A DNA stretch of 64,000 nucleotides from UBA3222 sp002363035 (GTDB lineage Bacteria > Verrucomicrobiota > Verrucomicrobiia > Opitutales > UBA9783). Below are positions 1 to 11,700 of the stretch, piece by piece; the stretch's first letter is position 1, and the number at the start of each line of letters is the position of its first letter. The notes beneath the pieces are model-generated. The model ran no database searches. It was not told where the DNA came from and worked only from the letters and a program-made list of their open reading frames with translations. The position numbers and the translations under genes were made by a program. Location of the stretch: assembly GCA_946646575.1 (NCBI GenBank), contig CAMPCR010000001.1, positions 18,149-82,148 of the forward strand, given 5' to 3'.

Positions 1-215
1 AACATCACATTCGAATAATGAATCGGCATCTCTGTCTCAATCATCCCGCCCTTCGGATTTTCCTGCGATTTTTTGAGACACCTTTTACGCACATTCACAC
101 CCTCAACCAAAACGCGTTGAGAATCGCGAAGCACCTTCAAAACCTTCCCTTTTTTTCCTTTATGTTCCCCGGAAATCACAACCACTTCCGAATCCCGCTT
201 GATTTTAAATTTCAT
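1..215 (-). CDS. rplX: 50S ribosomal protein L24 (3'-truncated by window edge)
   Basis: Assembly-initiator protein of the large ribosomal subunit. Translating the minus strand from the ATG at 215 gives MKFKIKRDSEVVVISGEHKG, then a KKGKVLKVLR stretch, which is the KOW-type N-terminus of L24. The start overlaps the rplN stop by one base (TAATG) and is preceded by a clear GGAGG Shine-Dalgarno. The reading frame stays open to base 1, so about 71 N-terminal residues are present and the C-terminus lies outside the window. It is the last visible gene of the S10-type operon. Confidence 0.93.
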   Translation of the reverse strand, partial: MKFKIKRDSEVVVISGEHKGKKGKVLKVLRDSQRVLVEGVNVRKRCLKKSQENPKGGMIETEMPIHYSNVM

Positions 216-580
216 TACAAAACCTCCGGAGCCAAAGAAATAATTTTTGAAAAATTCTTCTGACGCAATTCGCGTGCCACCGGACCAAACACACGCGTTC
301 CTTTCGGATTATTGGCGGCGTCGATAATCACACATGCATTATCGTCAAAACGCAACCCGGAACCGTCTTCCCGCAAAATCGGATAAGCGGTACGAACCAC
401 CACGGCACGCACGACTTCCCCCTTTTTGACGCTCGCCTCGGGCGTGCTCTCTTTCACGGAACCGATGACAATATCACCAATCCCGGCGGTCCGACTTAAT
501 TGCCCCAGACGACGGATCACCGCAACCCTTTTTGCACCAGTGTTATCCGCCACATTCAACACGCTCCCCATCTGCAACAT
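215..580 (-). CDS. rplN: 50S ribosomal protein L14
   Basis: Large-subunit protein that binds 23S rRNA and forms intersubunit bridges. The 121-residue product has normal family length. The conserved start (MLQMGSVLNVADNTGAKRV) and the C-terminal GPVARELR motif are both visible. It lies six bases downstream of rpsQ and overlaps rplX by one base, so translational coupling within the ribosomal operon is likely. The start is fixed by the conserved N-terminus. Confidence 0.97.
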   Translation of the reverse strand: MLQMGSVLNVADNTGAKRVAVIRRLGQLSRTAGIGDIVIGSVKESTPEASVKKGEVVRAVVVRTAYPILREDGSGLRFDDNACVIIDAANNPKGTRVFGPVARELRQKNFSKIISLAPEVL

Positions 581-586
581 AACGTC

Positions 587-853
587 CTACCCCTGCACTT
601 TCTCCAACAAGCGAACCACACGCCAACGCTTTAAATGACTTAAGGGGCGCGTCGACATAATCTCAACCCGATCACCGACTTGACACTTATTCTCCTGATC
701 ATGCGCATACAACACCGTCTTGCGCTTAATTTCCTTTCGAAACAACGGATGCGGCTTCTTGTAAAAAAATACCACCTTCACCGTCTTATCCCCCAAACGC
801 CCTCTGACTTCACCAACCAGCGTTTTACGCAATTTCCTCTGTTCCTGTTCCAT
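587..853 (-). CDS. rpsQ: 30S ribosomal protein S17
   Basis: Primary 16S rRNA-binding protein of the small subunit. The 88-residue product shows the OB-fold pattern of S17: an N-terminal RKLRKTLVGEVRG strand, the DKTVKVV strand, and the GDRVEIMSTRPLSHLKRWRVV block that defines the family. Length is typical. It sits between rpmC (nine-base gap) and rplN (six-base gap), the usual order L29-S17-L14-L24. Confidence 0.97.
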   Translation of the reverse strand: MEQEQRKLRKTLVGEVRGRLGDKTVKVVFFYKKPHPLFRKEIKRKTVLYAHDQENKCQVGDRVEIMSTRPLSHLKRWRVVRLLEKVQG

Positions 854-862
854 TCTCCGCCT

Positions 863-1051
863 TTATAACGACTGCCTCGACAAAACCGTCAAAATGCGCG
901 CCCGATCTTTCCTGCATTGACGCAACTCGGACGGAACTTTCAATTGCCCCAACTGCTTCTTCATGCGCAACTCCAACATCTGCTGCGATAACTTCGCCAA
1001 CTTCTCTCGCAACTCCGCAGGCTTCAACGTCGAAAAATCCTTCTTTTTCAC
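863..1051 (-). CDS. rpmC: 50S ribosomal protein L29
   Basis: Large-subunit protein near the polypeptide exit tunnel. Residues after the start read KKKDFSTLKPAELREKLAKL, then LRMKKQLGQL and a C-terminal KDRARILTVLSRQ helix, as in L29. I place the start at the GTG at 1051, two bases after the rplP stop, giving 62 residues, the usual family size. An ATG at 1096 would add 15 residues with no family resemblance and overlap rplP by 43 bases. The GTG has only a weak Shine-Dalgarno, so the start is less certain than the gene. Confidence 0.9.
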   Translation of the reverse strand: MKKKDFSTLKPAELREKLAKLSQQMLELRMKKQLGQLKVPSELRQCRKDRARILTVLSRQSL

Positions 1052-1053
1052 AC

Positions 1054-1485
1054 CTAAAACCGCTGAACCAACGCCTCCTGACTTAAAAACCGGCAACGTA
1101 AACCCAACTTCCGATCCGCCAGCGACATCGCCTCCTGCGCCACCGCCAACGGCACGCCGGTGACCTCAAACAAAATCATCCCGGGCTTTACGATCGTCAC
1201 CCAATACTCCACACTGCCCTTCCCTTTTCCCATACGGGTCTCGGCAGGCTTGCGGGTAATCGGCTTCTGCGGGAACACGCGCAACCACATTTTTCCCTTT
1301 CGCTTCAAATGACGGTTAATCGCCACACGCGCCGCTTCCAACTGCGCCGCCGTAATACGCCCGCGTTCCAACACCTGAATACCAAACGTTCCGAAAGCCA
1401 ATTCCGCACCGCCTTTGGCATTACCGTAAATACGCCCCTTTTGAACCTTGGCGTATTTCGTCCGAGCCGGAAGTAACATTGCCAT
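1054..1485 (-). CDS. rplP: 50S ribosomal protein L16
   Basis: Large-subunit protein that helps organise the A-site tRNA-binding region. The 143-residue product has the L16 signatures: MLLPARTKYAKVQKGR near the start, GTFGIQVLERGRIT, the RHLKRKGKMWLRVFPQKPIT core, and the MGKGKGSVEYWV stretch. Length is normal. It follows rpsC after three bases and is followed by rpmC after two, consistent with a single co-translated operon. Confidence 0.97.
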   Translation of the reverse strand: MAMLLPARTKYAKVQKGRIYGNAKGGAELAFGTFGIQVLERGRITAAQLEAARVAINRHLKRKGKMWLRVFPQKPITRKPAETRMGKGKGSVEYWVTIVKPGMILFEVTGVPLAVAQEAMSLADRKLGLRCRFLSQEALVQRF

Positions 1486-1488
1486 CGC

Positions 1489-2118
1489 TTATTCCTTCTT
1501 CCCCTCCGTACAAACCCAACACTTGACACCGATGGTGCCGTACACCGTCTGTGCCTCCGTAAAACCGTAATCCACATCCGCGCGCAACGTATGCAACGGA
1601 ACGGAACCGAAACGTTGCGATTCCGAACGGGCAATTTCGGCACCGCCCAAGCGTCCGGAACACTGCAAACGAATCCCCTTCGCGCCCATGCTCATTGCCA
1701 ACTGTGTCGCTTTTTTCATGGCGCGACGGAACGAAACGCGACGCTCCAGCTGCACCGCGATATTTTCCGCAATCAATTTCGCCGTCAAATCGGGACTCTT
1801 CACTTCCTGAACATCCAGAAGAACCTCTTTCCCCAGCAACTTACGAAGCGACGTGCGCAATTTTTCCAAATCCTGACCTCTGCGACCGACAATCACGCCA
1901 GGACGACCGCTCGAAATCGTTACGCGAACACGCGTTCCCGCACGCTCTATGAGAACATCCCGAACGGACGCATAATGCAATTTCTCCCCCAGAAAGCGAC
2001 GAACGACAAAATCCTCCTTTATGCGGGACGCATAACCCGAACCTTCGGCATACCAACAGGAACGCCAATCACGACGCACCGGCAAACGAAAACCGATCGG
2101 ATTTACCTTCTGTCCCAT
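1489..2118 (-). CDS. rpsC: 30S ribosomal protein S3
   Basis: Small-subunit head protein lining the mRNA entry channel. The 209 residues begin MGQKVNPIGFRLPVRRDWRS, contain the KH-domain GRPGVIVGRRGQDLEKLR segment and the C-terminal SGRLGGAEIARSE block. The acidic or basic C-terminal extension seen in some S3 proteins is short here. The gene is one base downstream of rplV and three bases upstream of rplP. Confidence 0.97.
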   Translation of the reverse strand: MGQKVNPIGFRLPVRRDWRSCWYAEGSGYASRIKEDFVVRRFLGEKLHYASVRDVLIERAGTRVRVTISSGRPGVIVGRRGQDLEKLRTSLRKLLGKEVLLDVQEVKSPDLTAKLIAENIAVQLERRVSFRRAMKKATQLAMSMGAKGIRLQCSGRLGGAEIARSESQRFGSVPLHTLRADVDYGFTEAQTVYGTIGVKCWVCTEGKKE

Positions 2119-2119
2119 A

Positions 2120-2479
2120 CTAACCTTCCCGAGCCTGGCGTTTTTCCCCGTCCCATGTCAACACAATCTTAATACGACTGCCGCGCTTGCGAATTGGATG
2201 CGCCGAACCGCGCGAAACCGGCTGAAAACGCTTCATCGCCACGCCTTCGTCAATGCGCGCTTCGCAAATTGATAAACGCTCGCCGGAGATATTCAAATTA
2301 TTCTCGGCATTTGCAACGGCACTTTTGACGGACTTCCACAAGAGACGCGCGGATTTTTGCTTCATCCAGCGCAACGTCTGCAACGCCTCCTGCGCCTGCA
2401 TCCCAACCAAGCACCCTGCTATCGGTCGCAACTTAAGCGGCGAAATACGAACATTCTTCACTAAAGCTTGTACTTTCAT
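2120..2479 (-). CDS. rplV: 50S ribosomal protein L22
   Basis: Large-subunit protein whose beta-hairpin reaches into the exit tunnel, the site of macrolide-resistance mutations. The 119 residues show VKNVRISPLKLRPIAGCLVG at the N-terminus and the hairpin-containing C-terminal block FQPVSRGSAHPIRKRGS with IKIVL. Its start overlaps the rpsS stop by one base (position 2479) and its stop is one base from rpsC. Confidence 0.96.
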   Translation of the reverse strand: MKVQALVKNVRISPLKLRPIAGCLVGMQAQEALQTLRWMKQKSARLLWKSVKSAVANAENNLNISGERLSICEARIDEGVAMKRFQPVSRGSAHPIRKRGSRIKIVLTWDGEKRQAREG

Positions 2480-2751
2480 CAGGCTTTTCTCGTATGCGGG
2501 TTATGAGCTTTAAACGTACGGGTCGGAGCAAACTCACCCAATTTATGCCCAACCATATTTTCCGTCACATACACCGGAAGAAACGTCTTCCCGTTATGCA
2601 CATTGAAATTCAAACCGATAAAATCCGGCGTAATGGTCGAGCGACGCGACCACGTTTGAATGGGTCTTTTATCACCCGATTGGACACAGGCACTTACCTT
2701 ATCCATCAGCTTCGGATCCACAAAAAAACCTTTCTTTAACGAACGTGCCAT
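2479..2751 (-). CDS. rpsS: 30S ribosomal protein S19
   Basis: Small-subunit head protein that contacts A-site tRNA and the 23S bridge. The product is 90 residues with the conserved MARSLKKGFFVDPKLMDKV start, the WSRRSTITPDFIGLNFNVHN core and the MVGHKLGEFAPTRTFKAH tail. Located between rplB and rplV in canonical S10-operon order, overlapping rplV by one base. Confidence 0.97.
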   Translation of the reverse strand: MARSLKKGFFVDPKLMDKVSACVQSGDKRPIQTWSRRSTITPDFIGLNFNVHNGKTFLPVYVTENMVGHKLGEFAPTRTFKAHNPHTRKA

Positions 2752-2754
2752 AGA

Positions 2755-3600
2755 TTACCCTCTCTTCACCTTCTTGCCGTTACGACGCACCAAAATAAAC
2801 CGATCGCTTGCATTTGTACGTTTGCGCGTGATGTAACCCTTTGCAAGCTGCCCCCAGGGCGAAACCGGATGATTACCACCGCCCGTTTCTCCGCCGCCCA
2901 TCGGGTGATCGATCGGATTCATCGCGCAACCGCGAACGTGCGGACGGCGCCCTTTCCAACGCGCACGCCCGGCTTTCCCCATCACCGCATTCTGATGATC
3001 GGAATTACCGACGCGCCCGATGGTCGCGCGACAACGCTCATCCACCAAACGGATTTCGCCACTTGGCATCTTTAAAGACGCATATCCTTTATCAAAACCG
3101 ACAATCTCCAGCGATGCCCCCGCCGACCGCGCCAAAGCCGCCCCCTTCCCGGGAACCATTTCAACGGCATGAATTTTCAAGCCCGACGGAATACAGGACA
3201 ACGGAAAACTCATCCCGATCCGATAATTCGAAACCGCTTTATCCAACGAGACCACCGAATCACCGACCCGCAACCCTTCCGGCGCCAAAATATAAGCTTT
3301 CTCGCCGTCGGCATACTTTAACAATGCCAAAAGTGCCGAACGATTGGGATCGTATTCAATCGCTTCAACCACGGCAGGAACCGCCAACTTGGAACGCTTA
3401 AAATCAACCGCCCGCCAAAGACGCTTATGACCGCCACCGCGATGGCGCAACGTAATGCGACCGTAACAATTGCGCCCCTTTGAAAAATGACGCCCCGAGA
3501 TCAACGAACACCCAGCAGGCTTTTTACTCACCTCCACCTTGTTGCTGACCAAAAACCGACAACTCGACGTTACCGGAACCGATTTAATAAGTACCATCAT
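2755..3600 (-). CDS. rplB: 50S ribosomal protein L2
   Basis: Large-subunit protein needed for subunit association and peptidyl transfer. The 281 residues include GRITLRHRGGGHKRLWRAVD, the RVGNSDHQNAVMGKAGRARW region and the C-terminal MNPIDHPMGGGETGGGNHPV block. In that last block the usual D-H-P-H-G-G-G reads D-H-P-M-G-G-G; the first histidine (equivalent of the functionally important His229) is kept while the second is Met. The N-terminal 25 residues are less conserved than usual. Two adjacent ATG codons (3600, 3597) are possible starts after an AAGGGG ribosome-binding site. Confidence 0.96.
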   Translation of the reverse strand: MMVLIKSVPVTSSCRFLVSNKVEVSKKPAGCSLISGRHFSKGRNCYGRITLRHRGGGHKRLWRAVDFKRSKLAVPAVVEAIEYDPNRSALLALLKYADGEKAYILAPEGLRVGDSVVSLDKAVSNYRIGMSFPLSCIPSGLKIHAVEMVPGKGAALARSAGASLEIVGFDKGYASLKMPSGEIRLVDERCRATIGRVGNSDHQNAVMGKAGRARWKGRRPHVRGCAMNPIDHPMGGGETGGGNHPVSPWGQLAKGYITRKRTNASDRFILVRRNGKKVKRG

Positions 3601-3604
3601 CCCC

Positions 3605-3895
3605 TTATATCACTTCGATGTGATACCCTTTCTCTAAAAACACCAACGCCTTTTTCATGCCGCCGACCGCCCCCGGCAACGACTTCCGCATGCGACTCCG
3701 CTTGATTTTCGGCTTACGAACAAGAATATTCACCTTTTTAACCTTCACCTTAAAAGCCGCTTCCACCGCATCCGCAACCGCCGTACGATTGGCATCCGCA
3801 ACAACCTCAAACGTATAACAATTTCCGACCGCAGACAAATTGCTCACCTTTTCCGTTACGCGATACTCTTTTAAAATGTTCCAAGGTTCCGCCAT
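3605..3895 (-). CDS. rplW: 50S ribosomal protein L23
   Basis: Large-subunit protein at the tunnel exit that docks trigger factor and the signal recognition particle. The 96-residue product contains the typical KYRVTEKVSNL-like start (here EYRVTEKVSNL), the YTFEVVADANRTAVADAVEA helix and the VKKVNILVRKPK strand. Gaps of three to four bases on both sides tie it to rplD and rplB. Confidence 0.95.
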   Translation of the reverse strand: MAEPWNILKEYRVTEKVSNLSAVGNCYTFEVVADANRTAVADAVEAAFKVKVKKVNILVRKPKIKRSRMRKSLPGAVGGMKKALVFLEKGYHIEVI

Positions 3896-3898
3896 ATT

Positions 3899-4531
3899 TT
3901 ACTCCTCCGCCTTCGTTTTCTCAAAAAACGCCGTCAACGCACGCTCCGTTACAACAATGTTTGAATAAAGCGTCACATCCAGCGCACTCACGGAAGACAT
4001 GTCAATCGAAAACACGCGCTTCAAATTCCGAAGCGACAACAGTTGGTTTTTCGAAAATTCACTGTCCAACAACAAACAGGAACGTTGCGTTATCTTGTTA
4101 AAAACCGCCGCCATTTCCCGTGTTTTGGGAGTTTCCTGCGATTTCAACGCCTCCAACACAAACAATTTTCCTTCGCAAACCGCATCAAACAATGCCCGCT
4201 GCAACGCCAAACGTTTTTCTTTGCGATTCAAACGCACCGAAAAATCGCGCGGCTTCGGTCCGAAAACAACACCGCCGCCGCGAGCCAACGGACTGCGCTT
4301 TTCGCCCTGACGCGCCATACCCGTCCCTTTTTGACGGAACGGTTTCTTGCCGGAACCCTTCACGTCGCCGCGCGTCTTCGTGCAGGCATTTCCCTGGCGC
4401 GCATTCGCACGATACGCTAAAATGACCTCTTTCAACACCTGAAGCCCGCGATCGCCTTCAAACTCAACCATGGCATACTCGCGCTCGCCTTTTGCCTCAC
4501 CGGTCACATCGTAAAACGGAATTTTCATCAT
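3899..4531 (-). CDS. rplD: 50S ribosomal protein L4
   Basis: Large-subunit protein whose extended loop lines the exit tunnel; in some bacteria it also represses the S10 operon. The 210 residues show NARQGNACTKTRGDVKGSGK, the KPFRQKGTGMARQG tunnel-loop motif and GGGVVFGPKPRDFSV, all diagnostic of L4. Fourteen bases separate it from rplC upstream and three from rplW downstream. No hairpin leader regulating the operon through L4 was recognised. Confidence 0.96.
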   Translation of the reverse strand: MMKIPFYDVTGEAKGEREYAMVEFEGDRGLQVLKEVILAYRANARQGNACTKTRGDVKGSGKKPFRQKGTGMARQGEKRSPLARGGGVVFGPKPRDFSVRLNRKEKRLALQRALFDAVCEGKLFVLEALKSQETPKTREMAAVFNKITQRSCLLLDSEFSKNQLLSLRNLKRVFSIDMSSVSALDVTLYSNIVVTERALTAFFEKTKAEE

Positions 4532-4544
4532 TCTTTCCTTTTAT

Positions 4545-5180
4545 TTACATAACACTCTTCGCTTTACGAAGGAACACAAAACCGCCTTTGGCTCCCGGAA
4601 GGCTGCCTTTCAAGACAATCAGACGCTTCTCGGGAAGAACCTTCACGACTTCCAAATTCTTAACCGTCGTACACACGCATCCCATATGACCCGGCATTTT
4701 TTGGTTTTTAATGACGTGCCCCATACGACGAAAATGTCCGTAACTTCCGCCACGACGATGCGACATCGAACCGTGCGTTGCTCGTCCGCCGCCGAACTCG
4801 TAGCGGAATACCACGCCCTGAAAACCCTTCCCTTTACTGACGGCAACCGCATCCACCAACTGCCCTTCCGCAAACAAATCCGTATTCAGCGATTGACCTA
4901 AAGAAAAAGCACTTACATCATCCGTCGTAAATTCCTTGAAACACGACAAATTTTCCTCAACGGACGCCTTCTTCAGATGACCCGCAATCGGCGCGGTTAC
5001 CTTATTCTTAACGCCGTACGCCAGCTGAACCGCCGTATAACCGTCCGTCTCTGCCGTTTTTATCTGACTCACAACGCACGGCTCCGCCAAAACAACCGTC
5101 ACCGGCAACAGACGGTTGTCCTTATCAAACAACTGCGTCATGCCGACTTTCTTCCCAACCAATAACAACCGATCTTTCAT
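4545..5180 (-). CDS. rplC: 50S ribosomal protein L3
   Basis: Large-subunit protein near the peptidyl transferase centre. The 211 residues start LLVGKKVGMTQLFDKDNRLL and contain the hallmark RATHGSMSHRRGGSYGHFRR region and the MPGHMGCVCTTVKNLEVVKV stretch, normally KMAGHMG. Length matches the family. The 76-base gap to rpsJ upstream is the largest inside this part of the operon; I see no clear promoter in it. Confidence 0.97.
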   Translation of the reverse strand: MKDRLLLVGKKVGMTQLFDKDNRLLPVTVVLAEPCVVSQIKTAETDGYTAVQLAYGVKNKVTAPIAGHLKKASVEENLSCFKEFTTDDVSAFSLGQSLNTDLFAEGQLVDAVAVSKGKGFQGVVFRYEFGGGRATHGSMSHRRGGSYGHFRRMGHVIKNQKMPGHMGCVCTTVKNLEVVKVLPEKRLIVLKGSLPGAKGGFVFLRKAKSVM

Positions 5181-5256
5181 ACTGCTAAGCGGCAGGTCGA
5201 AGCAACAACCTGCATTAGAACTAAAAAATTTACGCCATGCCCGTCAATAAAAAACA

Positions 5257-5562
5257 TTAAAGATGAACGGCAATCTCCACACCCGCCGGTAAATTTAAAC
5301 GCTTCAAGTCATCTACCGTCTGCGGCGTCGCCTCTTTAATTAAAATTAAACGACTGTGCGTACGCAATTCAAACTGATCCATCGACTTTTTATCGACGTG
5401 CGGCGAACGGTTCACCGTAAAACGTTCGATGTGCGTCGGCATCGGCACGGGACCACACACCCGCGAACCCGAATGTTTGGCGGTATTTACAATTTCCGCC
5501 GCCGACTTATCCAACATTCGATAATCGAAGCTTTTCAACTTAATCTCAATTTTTTCCGCCAT
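5257..5562 (-). CDS. rpsJ: 30S ribosomal protein S10 (NusE)
   Basis: Small-subunit protein that, with NusB, also serves transcription antitermination. The product reads MAEKIEIKLKSFDYRMLDKS at the N-terminus and contains GPVPMPTHIERFTVNRSPHV, the conserved S10 core. The ATG at 5562 gives 101 residues, close to the usual 102-103, with an AGGA immediately upstream; an in-frame GTG at 5571 would add three residues. It follows fusA directly, joining the str and S10 clusters. Confidence 0.95.
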   Translation of the reverse strand: MAEKIEIKLKSFDYRMLDKSAAEIVNTAKHSGSRVCGPVPMPTHIERFTVNRSPHVDKKSMDQFELRTHSRLILIKEATPQTVDDLKRLNLPAGVEIAVHL

Positions 5563-5573
5563 ATTCCTCACCC

Positions 5574-7718
<2,145 letters not shown>

Positions 7719-7724
7719 AGCCGT

Positions 7725-8198
7725 TTAAGACCAGCGGAAATGCGCAAAGGCACGATTTGCCTGCGCCATACGATGGACCTCCTCCTTTTTCTTCACCACT
7801 TCGCCCGTATTGTTGTACGCATCCAGCAGTTCATTCGCCAATCCTTCCGCCATTGTTCCCTTGCGCTTATCCGCCGCCAATACGAGCCAACGAAACGCCA
7901 AACCGATTTGACGTTGATAGGGAACTTCCATCGGCACCTGATAGGTCGCACCGCCCACGCGGCGACTTTTCACTTCCAGCTTCGGACGAATGTTCTCCAA
8001 AGCCGCCAACATGAAATCCATCGGATCACCCTTACCCAATGTTTCGCTTACTTTCTCGATCGCCCCGTACACAATGCGGCGCGCCAAAGACTTCTTCCCG
8101 CAACGCATCACGCGGTTCGTCAACTGCTCCACCAACGGGCTGTTGTAACGCGGATCTCCCTTTATCTCCCGACGTATCGCTCTTCGACGACGTGACAT
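7725..8198 (-). CDS. rpsG: 30S ribosomal protein S7
   Basis: Primary 16S rRNA-binding protein that nucleates assembly of the small-subunit head. The 157 residues begin MSRRRRAIRREIKGDPRYNS, followed by the VEQLTNRVMRCGKKSLA block, and contain GGATYQVPMEVPYQRQIGLA with the LANELLDAYNNTGEVVKKKE segment near the C-terminus. Normal length. Located nine bases after rpsL and six before fusA. Confidence 0.97.
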   Translation of the reverse strand: MSRRRRAIRREIKGDPRYNSPLVEQLTNRVMRCGKKSLARRIVYGAIEKVSETLGKGDPMDFMLAALENIRPKLEVKSRRVGGATYQVPMEVPYQRQIGLAFRWLVLAADKRKGTMAEGLANELLDAYNNTGEVVKKKEEVHRMAQANRAFAHFRWS

Positions 8199-8207
8199 AA
8201 CAAAACC

Positions 8208-8591
8208 TTACTTTTTCGCTTCCTTCGGACGATGCACGCCGTATTTAGAACGACTGCGACGACGCTTCTCCACACCCTGCGCATCCAACGTCCCGCGCAC
8301 CACGTGATAACGCACACCGGGCAGATCGGGTACGCACCCGCCGCGCACCAACACAATACTGTGCTCCTGCAGATTATGCCCTTCATCGGGAATGTAAGCG
8401 ATTACTTCCGACCCGTTCGTTAAACGCACCTTGGTCACTTTACGAACCGCGGAATTCGGCTTCTTCGGCGTACGCGTCATCACCTGAATGCACACGCCGC
8501 GCTTAAACGGATGCTTCTCCAACGCCGGCGCGGACGACTTCGAACGTACCGCCCGCCTCGGATGCGAAATAAGCTGATTGATGGTAGGCAT
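8208..8591 (-). CDS. rpsL: 30S ribosomal protein S12
   Basis: Small-subunit decoding-centre protein and streptomycin-resistance locus. The 127 residues show MPTINQLISHPRRAVRSKSS at the N-terminus, TRTPKKPNSAVRKVTKVRL (the wild-type lysine of the KPNSA loop is present) and GVRYHVVRGTLDAQGVEKR. The 193-base spacer to rpoC upstream (8592-8784) is the longest break in this cluster and could hold an internal promoter or leader, but I found no convincing element there. Confidence 0.97.
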   Translation of the reverse strand: MPTINQLISHPRRAVRSKSSAPALEKHPFKRGVCIQVMTRTPKKPNSAVRKVTKVRLTNGSEVIAYIPDEGHNLQEHSIVLVRGGCVPDLPGVRYHVVRGTLDAQGVEKRRRSRSKYGVHRPKEAKK

Positions 8592-8784
8592 TTTATCTCA
8601 ACACTTCATTAACAAAAATTCACGCAACGGAACGCAAGCTTTTTTTACACGACATCCCGCTTCCGCGACCGCTTCGACATACATCCGAACCGACAAACAA
8701 CACCACTTCGACCGCAGAATACGCAAAACCGCTTCGAAAACGCCGTATATCTGCCCGAAACTTCCATTACTTTCGCTTTCACAA

Positions 8785-11700
8785 CTAAAGCGCGCCTTCC
8801 GTCGAAGCAGCCGTTTCCTCGGAAGAGGCATCCGAAGTGTCCTCCGTTGACGACGTTTCGGCACTTCCCCACAACACGGCTCCTTCGGCAATCGCCCCGG
8901 CGGCCGCCTGTCCCGCCTCCGTTATACAAACCGTCAAATGTCGGTACTTCGGCATCCCGGTCCCGGCAGGGATCAAATTTCCCATGATAACGTTTTCCTT
9001 GAAGCCCTTCATGTTGTCCTGCTTTCCGACGGCGGCAGCTTCCGTTAAAATGCGCGTTGTTTCCTGGAAAGAGGCGGCGGAAATAAAGCTGTCCGTCTGC
9101 AACGACGCCTTGGTAATTCCCAGCAAAATCGGTTCCCACTCGGCAGGCTTCCCGCCCATCTCGACCACGTTCCTGTTCGCTTCCGCAAAATTTTCGCGAT
9201 CGACTTGTTCGTCGTGGAAAAATTCCGTATCGCCCGGATCCGTCACGCGAACTTTCCCGAACATCCGCGCCAAAATCACTTCCAGGTGCTTGTCGTTGAT
9301 GGTCACCCCCTGCAAACGATACACCTTCTGAATTTCCGACAACAAATACTCCTGCGCCGCCGCTTCGCCCAATACGGCAAGCATTTCGTGCGGATCCGCC
9401 AATCCGTCGGTCAGGAACTGCCCTTTCCTGACGAAATCACCGTCCTGAACGATAATCTGCTTATCCTGCGCCACAAAATGCACATCCGCCGCTTCCGTTT
9501 CGGCATTGGTCACAACAAGCCGCTTCTTCCCGCGCACTGTTCCCGTCAACGAAACCACACCGTCGATGCGCGCCATTTCCGCCGTTTTCTTCGGACAACG
9601 GGCTTCAAATAATTCGGTAATGCGCGGCAGACCGCCCACGATATCCTGCGTCTTGTTCGAAACGCGCGCCATCTTGGCGATCATCGTCCCGGGATACACC
9701 GCATCGCCCTCCTTAACCGCCAGCTGCGCCCCCGACGGAATCGGATAGGTCGCCAACAACGTTCCGCGCTTGTCGACGATTTCAACGGACGGATTCAAAT
9801 CGTCCTGGTGCTCCATAATCATGCGCACATCGGAATCCTCGCCGGCGCGACAAAGGGTCACGCCCGCCATGATATCCTTGAAACGCACCTCGCCGCTCTT
9901 TTCCGACAAAATCGGGATTTTGGTTGCGTCCCACACCGCCAGAGAGGCACCCTTCTCAACGGCACCTCCGTCCGCAACCGCCATAACGGAACCCGGATGA
10001 ATGCGGTACGATTCCAACTCCCGGTGATCCTCCGACAAAATTCGAAGCATACCCGTTTTGTTTAACGCCACAATCGTCCCCTCTTGCGTCGTCACCGTCC
10101 TCAAACCGTCATACTTGACGATACCGGCATGTTGCGCGCGAAATTCCGGCGTTTTGAACGCCTGACCCGCCACACCGCCCGAGTGGAACGTACGAAGCGT
10201 TAACTGCGTACCCGGCTCGCCGATGGACTGCGCCGCCAAAATTCCGACCGACGTTCCTTCCGCCACCAGCGCGTGCGTCGCCGTATCCTCGCCGTACGCC
10301 TTCGCCGGAATCACGTTTTTAACCATATGGGTCAGCGGCGACAGAATTTTTACCGCATCAATCCCCAACGCCTCGACGCGCTTCGCCTGCGCCTCGGTAA
10401 TCAAATCTCCCCGATGAATGACGCATTCGTTCGGATCGCTCGGATTAACGACATCTTCACAGGCGCAACGTCCGACAATACGCTCCGACAAAGCAACAAT
10501 CTCATCATCACCGTCACGAATCGCCTGTTTCCAAACGCCCTTCGAATCATCCAGAGGCTCGTCGGTTTCTCCCGCGACGCAATCCATGGCAACGTCGCAC
10601 AATTTTCGGGTCAAATACCCGGCATCCGCCGTTTTCAACGCCGTATCCGCCATACCCTTACGACCGCCGTGCGTCGACGTAAAGTACTCCAACACCTTCA
10701 ATCCGTCGCGGAAGGAAGATAAAATCGGCTGTTCGATGATTTCGCCCGACGGTTTCGCCATCAAACCGCGCATGCCGACCAACTGACGCACCTGCTGTTT
10801 ATTTCCGCGTGCGCCCGAATCCATCATCATCCAAATCGGATTAGCCTCGCCGTCCTTCCCGCGTTGTGCCAACGTTTCAAACGAAGCATTCGCCACTTCT
10901 TCCGTCGCGTTCGTCCAAATCGAAATTACCTTGTTGTAACGTTCGCCGTCGGTGATAATACCGCGACGGAATTGCGATTCGACTTCCTTGATTTTCTTCT
11001 CGCTCTTCTCGATAACGGCGGCTTTCTCATCCGAAACGACGATATCTCCCATTCCGACGGAAACACCGCTTTGCGTCACTCTCGAAAAACCGAGAGATTT
11101 CAGCGCATCCAATAACTCGGCAAACGCCTCCGAAGAAATCAAATGATACGCCGCGTTAATAACGTCCGATAACTTGTCTTCTCCGACCGTTTCGTTGACA
11201 AAACCGATTTCCTTCGGGAAAACGGCATTAAAAAGAATACGCCCGATCGTAGTACGAAGGTACTTATCCGACGAAACACCGAATTTCGTCTCCTTTTGAT
11301 AATCGGGATTCGGCATATCCACCCAATCATCCGACGAAAGAATGCCCTCGCTTTCCATGCGCTCCGCTTCCAAGGCACCCGAAACAATCGGAACCTGACG
11401 GGTTTTCTCCGGCTGCGGTTTGGTCTCCGATGTCAACGCATAAACCCCTAAAACAATATCCTGCGAAGGAACCGTAATCGGCTTGCCGCTCGAAGGCGAA
11501 AACAAATTGTGCGTCGAAAGCATCAATAAGCGCGCTTCCATAATCGCTTCCGCGGATAACGGTACGTGTACCGCCATTTGGTCGCCGTCAAAGTCCGCGT
11601 TAAACGCCGCGCACACCAACGGATGCAGACGAATGGCACCGCCTTCGATGAGCACAGGGTCGAATGCCTGAATGGACAAACGGTGCAATGTCGGCGCACG

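Noticed and set aside
863..1096. rpmC starting at the ATG at 1096
   Set aside because: Would overlap rplP by 43 bases and add a Gly/Val-rich segment absent from L29; the GTG at 1051 fits family length.
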